This document shows positions 1 through 12,800 of a stretch of 64,000 bases of DNA, piece after piece; within the stretch, counting starts at the first letter, position 1, and each line of letters opens with the position of its first letter. This DNA comes from Auriscalpium vulgare (lineage: Eukaryota; Basidiomycota; Agaricomycetes; Russulales; Auriscalpiaceae), in contig JAHBBC010000001.1 of the NCBI GenBank assembly GCA_019915015.1, positions 682,001-746,000 of the forward strand. Reading direction: 5' to 3'. The position numbers and the translations under genes are program-made. The notes under the pieces are model-generated. The model was not told where the DNA came from. It was given only the letters and a program-made list of their open reading frames with translations, and made no database searches.

Positions 1-296
1 GTGGAAAAAGTGCGTGAGACGAGTCCCAGCAAAACTTCTGACGAAGGCCAAATTACCATCATCTTCACTGGGTAACGCCGGTGGGTGCCAGTTCCCGTCG
101 CATAGCACCCGTCGGAAGCTGGCCTTCAGACCAGGCACGGCGCCTCGAAATTACAGATCAAGCCGTCTCGAGAGTTGCAATTATGTCCCGCCCGGGAGAA
201 TCAATATCATACAGCGGGTGATGCACGGCGCACGAAATCCACAGCAAGAAGCACTGTCCGTCTTATCCTGCAAGCCAAGAACTCCTATCCTGCCCA

Positions 297-1298
297 TTAT
301 CGGTTTGCGCCAAAGAAGCCATCCCAGACGCCGCCTTGCTTCGCCCGCCCACGCGACGGGCCGGACTTCCGCGGGCTGCTCTCCCCAACGGCGTCTGCAA
401 CCACGCGCACGACGGTCTTGAGCGTGAAGCACTCGACGGGGCACGTGCGCACGGTCGTGCGGCACGCCGGACATGTGTATTGCGGGCGCAATGCGGGGGG
501 GAGTGTGAGCAGTGTGTGCTCATTCAGGTGTGGGTTTGTGGCGAGATGCTTCGTACGGATCGTGGTGAACCAGTCGGTTATGCACGTTTGACAGAATGTG
601 TGGCCGCAATCGGGCATGCTGTGGCGACAGGTGAGCGGGCGGGTAGAGAGCAGCGAAAAGAGGATCGGGCGTACAGAAAGGGCGACCACATCTTGGCCGT
701 GCATATTTCGCAGCAGACTACATCCTCGAGCAGCGTTACAGGCACACTTGCGGCTTGCAGCTTCTTCTGGGAACGCAAGTGCTCGTTTTCCAGCAGATAC
801 TTGTTGTACAATTCTTTATTGCGTGCGTTCTCCTGCCCATGCCATCCGTTATTAGCCCCGGATGTGAGAGAGGTATCGAGACTGCCGCACCTGCTTGAGC
901 CGCGCCACATCCGCTCGCAATTTGGCGGCCTCCTGAACGAGGACGACTGCCTGAGCGCTCTGCTTAGATAGAAGAGAGAGGCGACGCACGTCTTTCACAC
1001 GCCGTAGCTCGGACCGGTCGTTTGATGATGGGGCTGCCGAGGACACTGAGCGTGTCGAGTCGGAGAGTTCGATGATTTCCAGTGACGCCTTGGCGGCGAG
1101 CATTCTGCTTTTCCCCTTGCCTTTCCTTCGGGCGGTTAAGGCTGGTTTGGTGTCCTCCTCGTCGGACGAGATGACAATGACGTCCGAGGAGCTTGCGGCA
1201 GGAGCCTTGGCCTTCCTGCTGATTGGCGGTGGCGAGCGGCTCGCATAGGGAGAACTGAAGGTGCGCGATTGCGCGGTCGATGCCCGTGTCACTGGCAT
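297..1298 (-). CDS. RING-finger protein, probable E3 ubiquitin ligase
   Basis: Three exons fit (891..1298, 675..832, 618..297), giving 295 aa with phases closing exactly; introns are 58 and 56 bp. The first 130 residues are Ser/Pro- and Lys/Arg-rich and carry acidic patches (SSDEEDT), as in nuclear disordered tails. A coiled coil runs across the first intron (LKQ then ENARNKELYNKY), followed by a C3HC4-type RING: CEIC, then CGHTFCQTCI, then CPACR. The second intron splits the RING between its first and second cysteine pairs. RING proteins of this design bind an E2 and promote ubiquitin transfer; the substrate cannot be told. The start at 1298 is the first ATG of the open frame. Family assignment is firm from the cysteine/histidine spacing; the ligase role is inferred. 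Confidence 0.85.
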
Positions 1299-1371
1299 GG
1301 ATAGCAGGTGTGAAGCAGTGAGGGCTGAGGCTGGGGGCTAGTGTGTTGGGATGGCGGCGAGGAGGAAACAA

Positions 1372-3330
1372 ATAAGCCTGAGCGCGCCGCGGTTGACATT
1401 ATCTACTGTGCTCACGTGACTATTTTCATTGTGCTGGCCCGCTCTGAATCTCTTGTCCTTTCCTCAGTCCTGTTTTGTCCTTTCCTGCCTTGTACTACCG
1501 GCTGATCGACTATCATCGGCCACACTCAGTCTACTTCCAGGAGAGTTTAGGATCTGCAATTCGACTACTAGGACCTACTAAGTACACGTGTGGCAGTTTT
1601 TTCGCTGTCGTACAGAGACCTGCCTTCATAGTATTCAAAATTCTGGTGATGAAATGGATCTAATGGCCTACAAAATGCCACGAATACGATAATCCCACCC
1701 CTCAATCTGTCGGGTGCATCCTCTGCCGCTCTGCCCCTACCACGCCAGATTTCGCCCACGAAACACCGCTCAGCGAATACTCTCTTCAGCGAATGATGCT
1801 TCAAATTTCTAGTGGTCGCGAGCGTTAAGCCACGAGCCAACTGAAGTAGGTCCCACGTTAGTTGCACCTACGAATTGGGATCATTTGTCGCACTCGTTGT
1901 CTAACCTGGTCCGGACGTGGGAGCATACGCGGTACGTCTGCACATCATCACTCGTGGCATCGTGCTTATGACTTTGTAGTGCGTTTACCACGTCGATTGG
2001 ATCTATTACCTAGGGGTCGCCTCGAATTCCCACTGCGTCTGTCAAGCGCCATCTCAGACCCGCGTCGACTCTGAATGCTCTCAATTTCCGGTCAATTCTT
2101 GCTCCCCGAGCGTTCCGCTTAATGCATCTGCCCTTATCTCGCAAGCGCTACGTTGAAAGCATCCATTCGCCCCGAAGCCTCCATATGGCCTCGCGGCATA
2201 CAGTCTCAAACCGCCCAGTATCTCCAAAGCGCGCTTCTACGCATCGACATCAACCTGAATGCCATCCTTCCCCCAGTTCGTCCTCGCTTCCCACCGATTA
2301 CCGGTGGCCGACCTCATCACTTGCCTCCGCAACGCATGGTGTCGCGTTTCGGGGAGCTTTCCACTCCTCGGCAGCGTGTGCCAGCGTCATTCTGGAACAC
2401 AGTACGTCTTCCTATCGCGAATCCCCACAGATCAATGGTCCTGACGTGGACAATGCAGATGGCGCCGTATACCCAATCGCGCATAAGGCATGCTGTGGCC
2501 AACTGCCGTCATTGTGATGGTGCTTGCATGGGAAATCAAAGTGTTGCAATCTGTGCGGTATGGCTAGAATACATGATGAGTCTCCGAGTCTGACCTATCC
2601 GGTATGATCACCTCAAATATGTGGGGATCGGCCTGACTTCGATGTACTGCATTAACGCAAGACGGACAATCAAATACGAGCGATGAATGCGGACTGGAAG
2701 TTCACGAAAGCCCTAAGCCACTTAGACAGACCGATGGAAGGAGGGGACTTCAACGGTGTGTTACATAAAATCCTGACGGCACTATTTCGAAGGCAGCGAG
2801 ACTCCAGGGCAAGGGCATATTTGGGGTCAGAACGCTGGGAAGATCATCAGGCAAGCACAAGGGATTCGAGGCAATCCTATTAAACTCAGTCTACATCACT
2901 CTACGCTAGAGATTGTAACCTCCGAGTACACGAACTAGATAGCTTATTCAAATCTAGACTACCTCGGCGTACTCGGAGATCGTTCGGCAGAACCCGGCCG
3001 CGTGCCTCCGAGTCCAGAGTCCACAACCTCCTTGCCAACAACGCACTCAAATGACTCGCTGAGCTGGCCCTTTGTTCTCGTCAACGTCTCTGTGCAGTAC
3101 ACGCGTCTCACTACGACACCTTGCAAGTGGTTTCAGGCGTATAAATAGGTTTGAACCACCGTCGGGTCCGAATCATGCATGCCCTGGCTGGTCAACTTGC
3201 GACAGATGGTAACTACTTCGTCACTGAACGATTCTGATTCTGGGCTGGCAAATCAGATTGCACCAAATGACTCGTGTCGTCTGCTAGGTTCCTCGGCTTG
3301 ATGCTCGACGCGCAACCAATCAAAGAGTCG
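1372..3330. other. Intergenic region without a supported gene
   Basis: Only short open frames without domain-like composition or consistent splice joins occur here on either strand. Nothing could be assigned. Confidence 0.5.
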
Positions 3331-3904
3331 TTACCTGGCGCTCATAGACCTCCACTCGCCGATCTCGACCCATCTGCGGTCCCCTTTGCGCTGTCTCTGC
3401 TTCTCTTGGGATCATATGTCCCATGAAGCATCGCTTCTACTGTCACGCTCTCATACTACCGGCCTTCGAATCGCCTCTGTGATATGTTCTGTCGGCGTCA
3501 ATCCAGAAGGCGCAGCCCTTCAAGTCCACTCTTTGCACCGCGTCCTCTGAGGCGCCGTCGCCCGCGGATCCAGCCACTGAACTTAACAGGCCCTCCTTCT
3601 TACGCTCGCTATTGGGATCCAGCCGCATGTGATACACCCCCAGCGCACGGTCAGCTTACAGCAAAAACACTTGCCATCTACAGCTCAATTTTGATACCTC
3701 CTGCCCGCGAGGCGGCCGCACAGCACGTCTGGGCATTTTCGGCACTCGGTATGTGAACATACCTCTACGTATACGGCGCAATCATCAACTTACAGCCTTC
3801 GATCAGTCTCTTGTACTCTTGTGCCTGGCGTTACCGTGGCTGCCTATATATGCGGCGGATCGCTAACGTTGATCTTTGGGCCCTTCCTGTCCTGTCTTTG
3901 TGAG
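3331..3904 (+). promoter_or_regulatory. Upstream region of DUF6534 gene A, duplicated upstream of gene B
   Basis: The stretch around 3333-3415 (ACCTGGCGCTCATAG..., then CCATCT and TCCCCTTTG...CTGT) recurs around 5958-6022 before the second DUF6534 gene. The tandem duplication therefore carried promoter sequence as well as coding sequence. No clear TATA box was recognised. Confidence 0.45.
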
Positions 3905-5629
3905 ATGTCGACGTCGCCGCCGCCGGAGGGTGTTCTTCTGTCTCATACTGCTGTCACTGAAATGTGAGTGCTTCCAACGGTTTCGTCACGTCTTCTGACA
4001 TGAAGCACACCCAGGATTGCACCCGTAGTACGCGCCGCAACGTTCTTGCTCCGTGAAAGGTCCACTGATCGCCGGGAAATAGTACGTGGGCATCCTTGCC
4101 AGCTGGTTGCTCTTCGGCGTGTGCGCCGTACAGCTCTGTGAGCAGGTTTCCGCACGTAGCCGACTCCTCCCTTACGTCGTTTCTAGATGTGTATCATGTT
4201 ACACCGTACAACGACCGCATGCTTATCTGGGCTTCAGGTGATTGTGCCCGTTTACAAATGCCATCTACTGCTCACAGCACTTCCAGTCTACGGAGTATTC
4301 ATCCTGGATATATTCCAGAGCATCGCAGGTTTCGACATGGGCTGGGGCATCATGGTTACGGGATGGGGGCAGTATCCGGCACTCCTATCGATCGGGTGGG
4401 CATTCGTGGCGATGCCGACAGTCTCGGGCGCAGGTGATTCTTCATTGTTTTTGAGGAATCCCGACACTGAAAGATGCTTCGCAGTCGGTACATGGGTGCA
4501 ACTATTCTACGCTTGGCGAATCCATGCGCTCTCACAGTGGTGGTGGTTGCCTGCCTGCATTGCCGCAGTATGTAGAGCTGTTTGCACACGCTTTCTCTAT
4601 ATTCATTAATATATTTACAGCTTGCTCTAGCAGCCCTGTCGGCTGCTCTGTCCATTACGATCGGGGTACGCTTGGTCCTCCGGCTTCAGAAATGCAATTT
4701 TTGAATGAGCAACAGGCGGCGCAGCTCACGGTGTTGGTCGGACTGGACAGTCTCACACCACGTATCAGTGTAAGTCATCACTATTTTAGGCTGATCTCCC
4801 TCGCATCTCAGCCGCTTTTTGCAGACCTGGCTGAGTATCAGTGCGTTTGTTGACGTGGTATGTAATCTTCTGCCCAATATCTGTAAGATACAGTGATAGA
4901 CGTTCCGCAGGTCATTACGGTCGCAATGGTGTACCTAGTGCGTTCGGCATACCGGCATCGCGTCGGGCAGAAACTTACTCCTGTATATAGCTCTACACCA
5001 AAAAAAAGGGCACGCTTTTCAAGCATACGGAGCACAAGATAAACGGTCTCATCCGGCTCTCTGTCGAGACTGGCCTCGCGTCGACGACCGTCGCTATGTG
5101 TGATTTGTTCATATTTATCTCTAATGAGAAGAGCAACTACCCGGCGGCCTTGTGAGTCGCGAGCCACCATTGTTTGAATCCTCTGATTCTGAGCACCCAT
5201 GCGACAGCACACTCCTCATCAGCAAAGGTGCGCGGAGTTCGGCGCCGTCTCGTCTGTTGCCGGCTAATCTTTGGCTCTGGCAGTTTACTCCATTGCCCTC
5301 CTGACCTCCCTCAACTCTCGCGAAGTGAGCTCGCAGGCCGCTGGAGGCGCTGTCGCTCTCATGGACCTGAGCTCGCAAGGGAGCGCTAATTATTACGCCG
5401 CGCACACAGTCAATTCCTCAGCGGCATCGCCTACGAAAGTGCATATCGCCGGGACGCGGGAGTTATTCCGTCCTCACGGCGTGTCGGATGTCGAGAAACA
5501 GGTACGCCCGTGTGTCAGTGTGCCAGTCACCGTATGTTCTCCTGCTCAACATTTTGCGATGGGTAGGTCATCTCGGATGTCATAGTCCACAGGTCTGGAG
5601 CGAGCTTCGACATGGCGAGTCGGCAATAG
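3905..5629 (+). CDS. DUF6534-family seven-helix membrane protein, copy A
   Basis: Fourteen small exons join in frame to 342 aa: 3905..3963, 4015..4027, 4083..4137, 4187..4237, 4287..4433, 4485..4567, 4621..4665, 4716..4769, 4825..4857, 4911..4937, 4991..5151, 5208..5227, 5284..5501, 5567..5629. Recognisable DUF6534 landmarks in order are a first helix (YVGILASWLLFGVCAVQL), the YxYHVTPYNDR turn, the FYAWRIHALS segment, LIRLSVETGLAS, and the closing LLTSLNSRE motif before a Ser/Ala-rich cytosolic tail. Members are integral membrane proteins widespread in Agaricomycetes; no biochemical function is known to me. The exon phases were cross-checked against copy B, in which every internal exon except the last two has the same length. 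That is strong support for the model. Confidence 0.88.
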
Positions 5630-6679
5630 TTTGCAATACATCCTATCTATTCTCTCGCTTCCAGTTCCTTCTTCCCGTTATGCTCTCATATCTGGACTTC
5701 TCCTGTAGCGACTCGGAGGGCAACCGAGATGAAGCGCTTTTCATTGATCTGTCGACATGAAGGTATCTCAATGTTGGGCTTCAAACCAACGTCACTTCAA
5801 TGTCGCTCCGCTGCCATGTTCCTCACGCGACGATGGCACAAAACAGGGATATTCGGTGTGTCATTCCGAGTCTCCGACTGCACGACGGAGCGCGGCTGTC
5901 TCGGCAAGCGCCGGCCGCGGCTCGCTCGGCAAATTCGCAACCAGTGTTGCTTAGTACCTGGCGCTCATAGTCCACTCGTCCATCTCGGTGCAGCGATCCC
6001 CTTTGGATTGTCTGTGCTATTGGTACCATGCGTTTTGTTTCCCTCTGTCTACCCGATACTGAGAACTCACGGTGGCGTCCTTGCTGTCACAACAGCGGCC
6101 CTCCTCGCCCTCATCAGCCCACCGTTCATCTCTGTATGCCGGTGCTTAGGCGCAGGTGTGTCCTGTTTCATGATCCGCAACGTGCTTGCTCCTATCTGTG
6201 ATAATCGTTCACGCCGATATGTGTCCATCAGCGTCTACACGGAAGGCGGATTGCCTGTCCATCAAGCCACCTGCCGTAGAGAATACGGTCCAGCATCGCT
6301 TTTCCATTGGACTGTGGAGCCACCGGGTATACAAGCACAGCATACGTTGGACACGAGGCGAGCGCATCCCCGCCTCGATGACCAAATGCATCGTAGGGCG
6401 TGATGCGTATGGACTGAGCGTCCCGGTTTATACGCAATGCCAGGCGTGCCGATGTGGTCGATTGCTGGCAACTCCAGCCGAAACGGCCGCACAGCACTAT
6501 AATCTGCATGGGGTATCGTCATCATTCCGTATGTCACACGTTCCTCTCTGAGGGCGCAATTGTTAACCTGCCGCCTTCAATCAGTGTTTGGTCTCCTATT
6601 GTACCGGGGGTCACGGTGATTCGTCTATATCTGATTCTCAGTCAAACTTGAACATTGGCCCACGTCCTGACCTTGTAAG
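5630..6679. other. Spacer between tandem DUF6534 genes
   Basis: Holds a diverged copy of the copy-A upstream region (about 5950-6030). No coding frame with domain-like content was seen; the longer open frames are not supported by splice-compatible structure. Confidence 0.5.
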
Positions 6680-8414
6680 ATGTCGTCTTCGTCGTCGTCT
6701 GAGGGTAGTCTGCCGTCGCAGACAGATATCACTCGATTGTGAGTGTTCCCTACTACCACCGTCAACGTTGTATAACATGTGCCACACCAAGGATTGCGCC
6801 CGTCGTACGCGTCGCCATGATCTTGCCGCTTTAGAGGTCCACTCACATTTCGACAGTACGTCGGCATTCTTGCCAGCTGGTTGCTCTTTGGCGTGTGCGC
6901 TGTACAACTCTGTAGGTGGTTCGCCACAAATCAGTTATCCCCTCTCACGCCGTTGCTCTAGATGTGTACCATGTCACGCCGTACAACGATCGCATGCTTA
7001 TCTGGGCCTCAGGTGAGTTTCCTCGCAAACGCATGCCATCCACTACTAATAGGTTTTCAAGTCTACGGGGTCTTCATCGTGGATATATTTCAGAGCATCG
7101 TGGGTTTCGACATGGGCTGGGGCATCATGGTCGCAGGCTGGGGGCAGTACCCGGCACTCATAACGATTGGGTGGGAGTTTGTGGCGATGCCGATTGTCTC
7201 GGGCGCAGGTGAGTGTTCGCCCCTTCTGATGACTCTGTGTGGCCGGCGCTGAGATACACTCTAGTTGGGGCATGGGTTCAGATTTTCTATGCTTGGCGAA
7301 TCCACAAACTATCGCAGTGCAAGTGGCTGCCTGCCTTTATTGCTGTGGTACGTAGCGGTTTCACTGGTCTGTCTTCCATACTTGAACATCGATCCAGGTC
7401 GCTTTAGCCGGACTGTCGACTGCTCTTTCCATCACAATCGGGGTATGGCTTGCCGCCTGCCCTCCGAGAAGCTCATATTCATTGACATGCTGCAGGCGGC
7501 GCGGCTCACGGAGATAGTCGGACTGGACACTCTCGTACCGCGAATCAGCGTAAGTCCTCTTTTAGACTGATCCCGCTCATGTCTGAGCCTCACTTCGCAG
7601 ACCTGGCTCAGCATCAGTGCGTTCGTCGACTCCGTATGTATCCTGATCCATATTATCTCTGAAATACGCTCATCAATATCATTCTGTCAGGTTATCACGG
7701 TCGCAATGGTGTACCTGGTGCGTTCGACATACTAGCATTGCACCGGGCATAAACTTACTCCTTGACAGCTCTACAGCAAGAAGAAGGGCACACTTTTCAA
7801 GCACAGCGAGCGCAAGATAAACCGACTCATCACCCTTTCCGTCGAGACTGGCCTCGCGTCAACAACCATCGCTATTTGTGACTTGGTCGCCTTTCTCTCC
7901 AACGAGAAGAGCAATTACCCCGCGGTCTTGTGAGTCTCCTAGCCGATTGTGTATCATACCATGAATCTAATCACTGTACGCGTCAGCACGCTCCTCATAA
8001 GCAAAGGTACGCAGAGTGCAGTTTAGTCAGTCTCTCGATCGACGCTTATCACTGGCAGTTTATAACATCGCCCTCCTGACGTCTCTTAACTCTCGTGAAG
8101 TGAGCCCGCAACATGCCCGCGGCGGCGGCGTCGCACTCATGAACCTGAGCTCGGAAGGGAGCGCTATTTCCTACCCCTCGCGCTCCTTGGCGACGTCGCC
8201 TACCAAAGTGCACATCTCCACGACGCAGGAGGTGTTTCGGCCTCGCGGCGTGCTGGATGTCGAGAAACAGGTACGCCTGCCTGTATGCCAGTCGGGCATC
8301 TGGCCTTCAGTACTCTTGCTCAAGTGTTGCGATGTTTAGGTCTTCCCCGAAGCCACGATGCCGCACCGGTCTGGAGCGAGCTTCGACTCGGAGATCATGG
8401 CCAGTAGGCAATAG
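6680..8414 (+). CDS. DUF6534-family seven-helix membrane protein, copy B
   Basis: Tandem paralogue of the preceding gene, 344 aa from 14 exons: 6680..6738, 6792..6804, 6857..6911, 6962..7012, 7062..7208, 7265..7347, 7398..7442, 7496..7549, 7601..7633, 7691..7717, 7769..7929, 7987..8006, 8059..8270, 8340..8414. Exons 1-12 have exactly the lengths of copy A; exon 13 is 6 nt shorter and exon 14 12 nt longer, both keeping frame. Motifs match: FYAWRIHKLS, LITLSVETGLAS, LLTSLNSREV. A 13-nt second exon and a 20-nt twelfth exon would be missed by most gene finders. Membrane location is inferred from the hydrophobic segments; function is unknown. Confidence 0.88.
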
Positions 8415-9460
8415 TTTAGGGTCATGGTTGCAATTGTCATATTTATCATTATGAGTCGTCCGTCGTGCTCCATCTCAGTACGTCTACTATAGCACTTTTT
8501 ATTGCAGCCTGAGTTATCGCTCTTGAACTTGTCTACCTCAAGACCAAGTGGCCGAAACATCGGCTGTCAATGTCCGTCGGATAAAAACGCTGACTGGATT
8601 TCTTCCCTTTTAGAGTCAGATCTATTTGGCCTCCGAGTAACCGAAGCGAAACAGCGCGTCGACTCTTGCACCGCGTCGTCCCCCCAGATGACCCCGTGAG
8701 AAAACTGTGAATGGGCGCATATATACACCTATATATACCTCTTGCGCCTCTTGTCTGCCGCGAGCCTTTTCTCCCTCCTCCCCATCTCCAGACTCCCGCG
8801 ACGTGCCACTAGTACTGGCAGTACCCACAGAACGACTGTCTTCTGTGCCAAGGTCAGCCACGGAGACTCGCAGTACCCTATGGCATTCGCCGGGGCCTGC
8901 CGTCAAGAGTCACTGACCACGGCACAAAGTTCAAGGAGCCGACCGAGCCCAGGCTCTCATGTTGAAGCTCTGAAGTCGGCCAGAACGCGCCTTGGTGGCG
9001 GAACCATTTAAGGCCGAACGCGCCTCGGTACTGGCTCCCGCTGCGTGCCTGTCCACGGGCCACGGCCCCCCGTCGCGGAATACAGCGGCATGCTGTACTG
9101 TCCAGGTGGCAACGGCGGCATCGTGCAGGCGTGCGCTGGCTATCCACGAATCGCACCGAGCGGATAGGCGCAGATACGGGGGCGGCCGCTCGACCTTCGT
9201 CGTCCATCGCCAGAGGTTCGAAATGCTCCCATTGGAGCGGGCGATTGGGGCGGGCGGCGCTGATAGGCCCAGCACAGCGGTTCGTCTGATTCGACGCGAT
9301 AGGACGGCTGCGACGAGTTGCGAGTTGCGAGGGGGACCGGGCAAGAGGATGTACGTGGGGGCGAGGAGGTGAAGGAGACTGGCGAGGGGAGTTGGCGGGG
9401 AGGCGAGGGCGACGGGGTCGCATCACGTGGGATCCGGGAACGGGCCGCGAGGTGGGAAGT
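8415..9460. other. Intergenic region left of the hAT insertion
   Basis: A TATA-like run (TATATACACCTATATATA) lies near 8719-8737 but no gene follows that I can support. The long minus-strand open frame over 8878-9684 is arginine/proline-rich, runs into the transposon and lacks domain character. Confidence 0.4.
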
Positions 9461-9468
9461 TGGAACGC
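9461..9468. repeat. Left 8-bp target-site duplication (TGGAACGC)
   Basis: Identical to 14799..14806 immediately outside the right terminal inverted repeat. Eight base pairs is the duplication length known for hAT elements. Confidence 0.92.
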
Positions 9469-9488
9469 TAGTGTTGCGGGAAAAACCT
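9469..9488 (+). repeat. Left terminal inverted repeat of the hAT element
   Basis: Matches the reverse complement of 14779..14798 in 19 of 20 positions; the only difference is T versus C at position 4. Confidence 0.93.
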
Positions 9489-9847
9489 CTGGCCAGTATC
9501 CCCCCGGTAAGGTACCGGTGGCGCTCCTAGCCGGGGAGGTATCAAACCGGTACCGTACCAGGGAAATAGTCACGTGATGTTTAGTTCCCACGCAGTAGCA
9601 GCTCGATTTTCGCGTACACACGAGGATTTGGAATGGTTTCAATGCATCAGATGAAGATTTAGCAGTGTATGTATCCATAGCCAAATTGCCAGAGCTTAGC
9701 CGTAGGTGCCCCGACCTGTACGAATTCGCTGCTGCCTGCTACACAAGTGTCATGATTTGTCAGCAGACGCGGCTTTTGCAAGGCTGCCGCAGCACTCGAG
9801 CGTACATTGTAACAACGCGTACAATACATACTGAAACCTCGGGAGGC

Positions 9848-12800
9848 TTATTGAAACAAGGCATCTGTGCTGAAATCATTGTCCTCTTCATCAGAATCTG
9901 GTATGCTCTCGTCCCTAGCCTGACCTGCACTGACTCCGACAGCAGGGTTCCGACGTGCAGGAAGCTGAGCTTCCTCCGCGAGGACATCAGATAAAATTGC
10001 AGACCTCAGGTTGATGTGAGGCATCTTGATGAAAGCATTGGCAGGTTCGTACGGTTCTGCCAGGTCTTCACCTTGAACGTCATTGTCGTCATTGTCGTCT
10101 TCTTCGTCCGACATCGGTGCGGGTGCGTTTTCTGAAGAGGGGAATACCTTCTTTTCGATGTTGTAGAACTTGACCGAAGGGAATTGATTAGTGTGCGCGC
10201 GCACCTGCTCGAATGGTTGGAACACTGTGTACTTCAATAAAGAACGGAGGTTGCTTACCTTGCTCTTAGACATGTGGTACTGTCGGACTTGAGTCATTGC
10301 AGACATGTTATGCACGGATAGCCGATTCCTATGCTTTGGAGTAAGCCATGTGAATGTAGAGCCAGTCCGTTCATCGGGCATGGAGTTGACTCGGACGGAA
10401 TACAGTTTGATAGCGAGATGCTATTCATGACAGCATCAGTCGGCAGCGCTCGGTGAATCATACGGACACGAACACGTACCGGAAGGATGTGCACATTATC
10501 AGAGCCAACACGGCCCTTCCACCACTTAAGGACCGCCTGCGGAACCGTATCGTCGAGCGGATGATCGAATGGGAACTGGTGTCGAGCATAGGCTAGAGTT
10601 TCCCTGTGAAGTTGGGCTGTAAATGATTTCCCTTTTTTTGCCCACTTCAAGAATGCCTTCTTATGGCCATGAACGATCTCTTTCTCTCCGATGTTGGCTA
10701 AGAAGCGGACAACGGACTCGAAAATTGATGGATGCCGAACACCAATGAGTGTCACCTTCTCGCCTTCCGGTAGCCACAGGTCCGACGTGATAAGATCTGA
10801 TTGATGCACACATAAGACAGCGACGAGATGCAAGCAAAAGAATGGCTCTAACCAGGGTTCAGATATGCTGCAGCAAGGTATGCATTATTAGCTATGTTGC
10901 CATCCAGAAAGAGTTGGCGATGTCGCGCATTGAGGATGCCGCGGATGGCGTTCGCGACCTCAGCGTCAAAATACAGCCTAGGATTTTGAAAGGCGTCCTC
11001 TGTTGCACGAATAACAGCATGCCAGAATATATAGACGTCGGCAGCAGTCGCCTCCAGAGCCTCCAGGCAGGCTAATGCCTTTGTTGCAGGCAAAGTGGCC
11101 GCGATGAACTGGGAGAGACCAGACTCGAACTTGAATGTCTGGTGATCATCCGGTGCAGGCTGAAAATACTCAGCAATTTCCTGCGAATGTTGTCAGCAAG
11201 TCATTTCGTCTAGTCGATCCATCAATTGTACCTCATAAAGTCCGTTAGGCGATTCACGGATGACTTTCTTGATCGCAGCTGAGGACCGATGGACAGAGCG
11301 AGCAGAGAGCGGGATTGTTGCGAATCTCGTCTTTCCGATAGCCTCCAGGCCGCGTCCTGTCTTTAGTTTTTCACGAGCTTTCTTGAGGGCTGCATGTCCA
11401 GCGTGCGAGGTATGAAATAATGTTATTGTCTGCCGCACCACACGGATGATCTGGTTGCGGATTAGATCTGATTAATGCTGGTAGTGTGGACGTTTGCGCA
11501 CCGGTTTGAAAACATCAATGAGATTAATCTCAAGGATTGTGCGATTCAAGTGATGGCAAACATCCGCAAGATTGAGCGCAGTGGGCATGAGGGCCAGAAT
11601 TGCAATGGAACGCGAGGCTCGCGTGTTACCCGTGCTATCACATGTCAGGCCGGAAAACCTGGACGGACCGATGGCATTGACAATCTGCGCGAAGTTGTTA
11701 GAAATTGCTGAAGTAGTTAAGTTCCAATGCCCACGCACCGGACTTGCGACATTCTCAACAATCCAAGGTGCAGTGTGCGACTCGGAAGTTGCCTCCCGTG
11801 TGTCCATCAAGTATACTTCACGGTCTGAGGTCGAGACGTGTACAGTCCAGTAGGACTCACGACCTGTCGAAGTTCCGCCGTCATAGGAGAGAGTGAGGTC
11901 TTCCTGACCTTGCAGATACTTGAGTTGCTCCCGGCGGACCCACGATGCTTCGTTTACGATGCCTTCATATTCGAGCTTGTCTCTGGTTGAAGGTGCATAT
12001 GATGGTAAGGCAATCTCAAGCATCTCCTTCCACTCCGGGCGCGAGACGATATATGTTGGCAAACCCGCGACGCATATGAGTTTAAGAATGGCAAGGTCGA
12101 GCTTTCTGTGACGCTCGAGCTTCCCAAGCGCCTTTGCTTGCCGAAAGAACGCATGTGTCGCGGCGCCTGCATCTTGCTTCTCCCCATCTTGTCCAATTCC
12201 ATCTTGAGCTCCTAGTTCCTTCGCAACCATCATGGATCCTTTCGAATTGGTGAGCTCCTGGACCTGCGCAGACAGTGCCTTTCCAGCTGAATGTATGTGC
12301 ACTTTCTCCCGCAGCTCTGAGGACAGCTTGGGGCAGTCCTTTGCATGACGAACGACTCGGATCAACGCTCGATGTCGGAAAGTATGATGGCAAGGGTTAT
12401 CAGGACCTCCGACACAGCGCCAGAGCAGCGTAGTTGGATTGTCGCGGCGATAGCAAGCCTCGGTGAGAGCGTCCATCAGAGGATCCGGCGGCCGTCCTCC
12501 CCGGCGCGCATCCTTCTTCGGCTGCACCCATTTGACAAGGTCACCAGGGTTAAGCTCAATCTCCATGTCGCTCCCATCTTCTTCCCCCATCTCGTTCACA
12601 TACGGAGCTGCGCCGTCCGCAACTCCTTCGGCATCTGATTTCTGTTCATCGAGCTGCTGGTCTTGCAGTACCGGTGAACTACTAGGCTGCTTGTGCGTAG
12701 CGACTGTGTTTCCGCCCGAACGCTTTGCAACCTGTAAGCAAAGCTTCTGTTACTTACTGCTGTCGCGCGCTGACAACCTCTTTGGGCACTTACAGTTGAC

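Noticed and set aside
8878..9684. 268-aa minus-strand open frame
   Set aside because: It crosses the left end of the hAT element and its target duplication, is Arg/Pro-rich and has no domain-like order.
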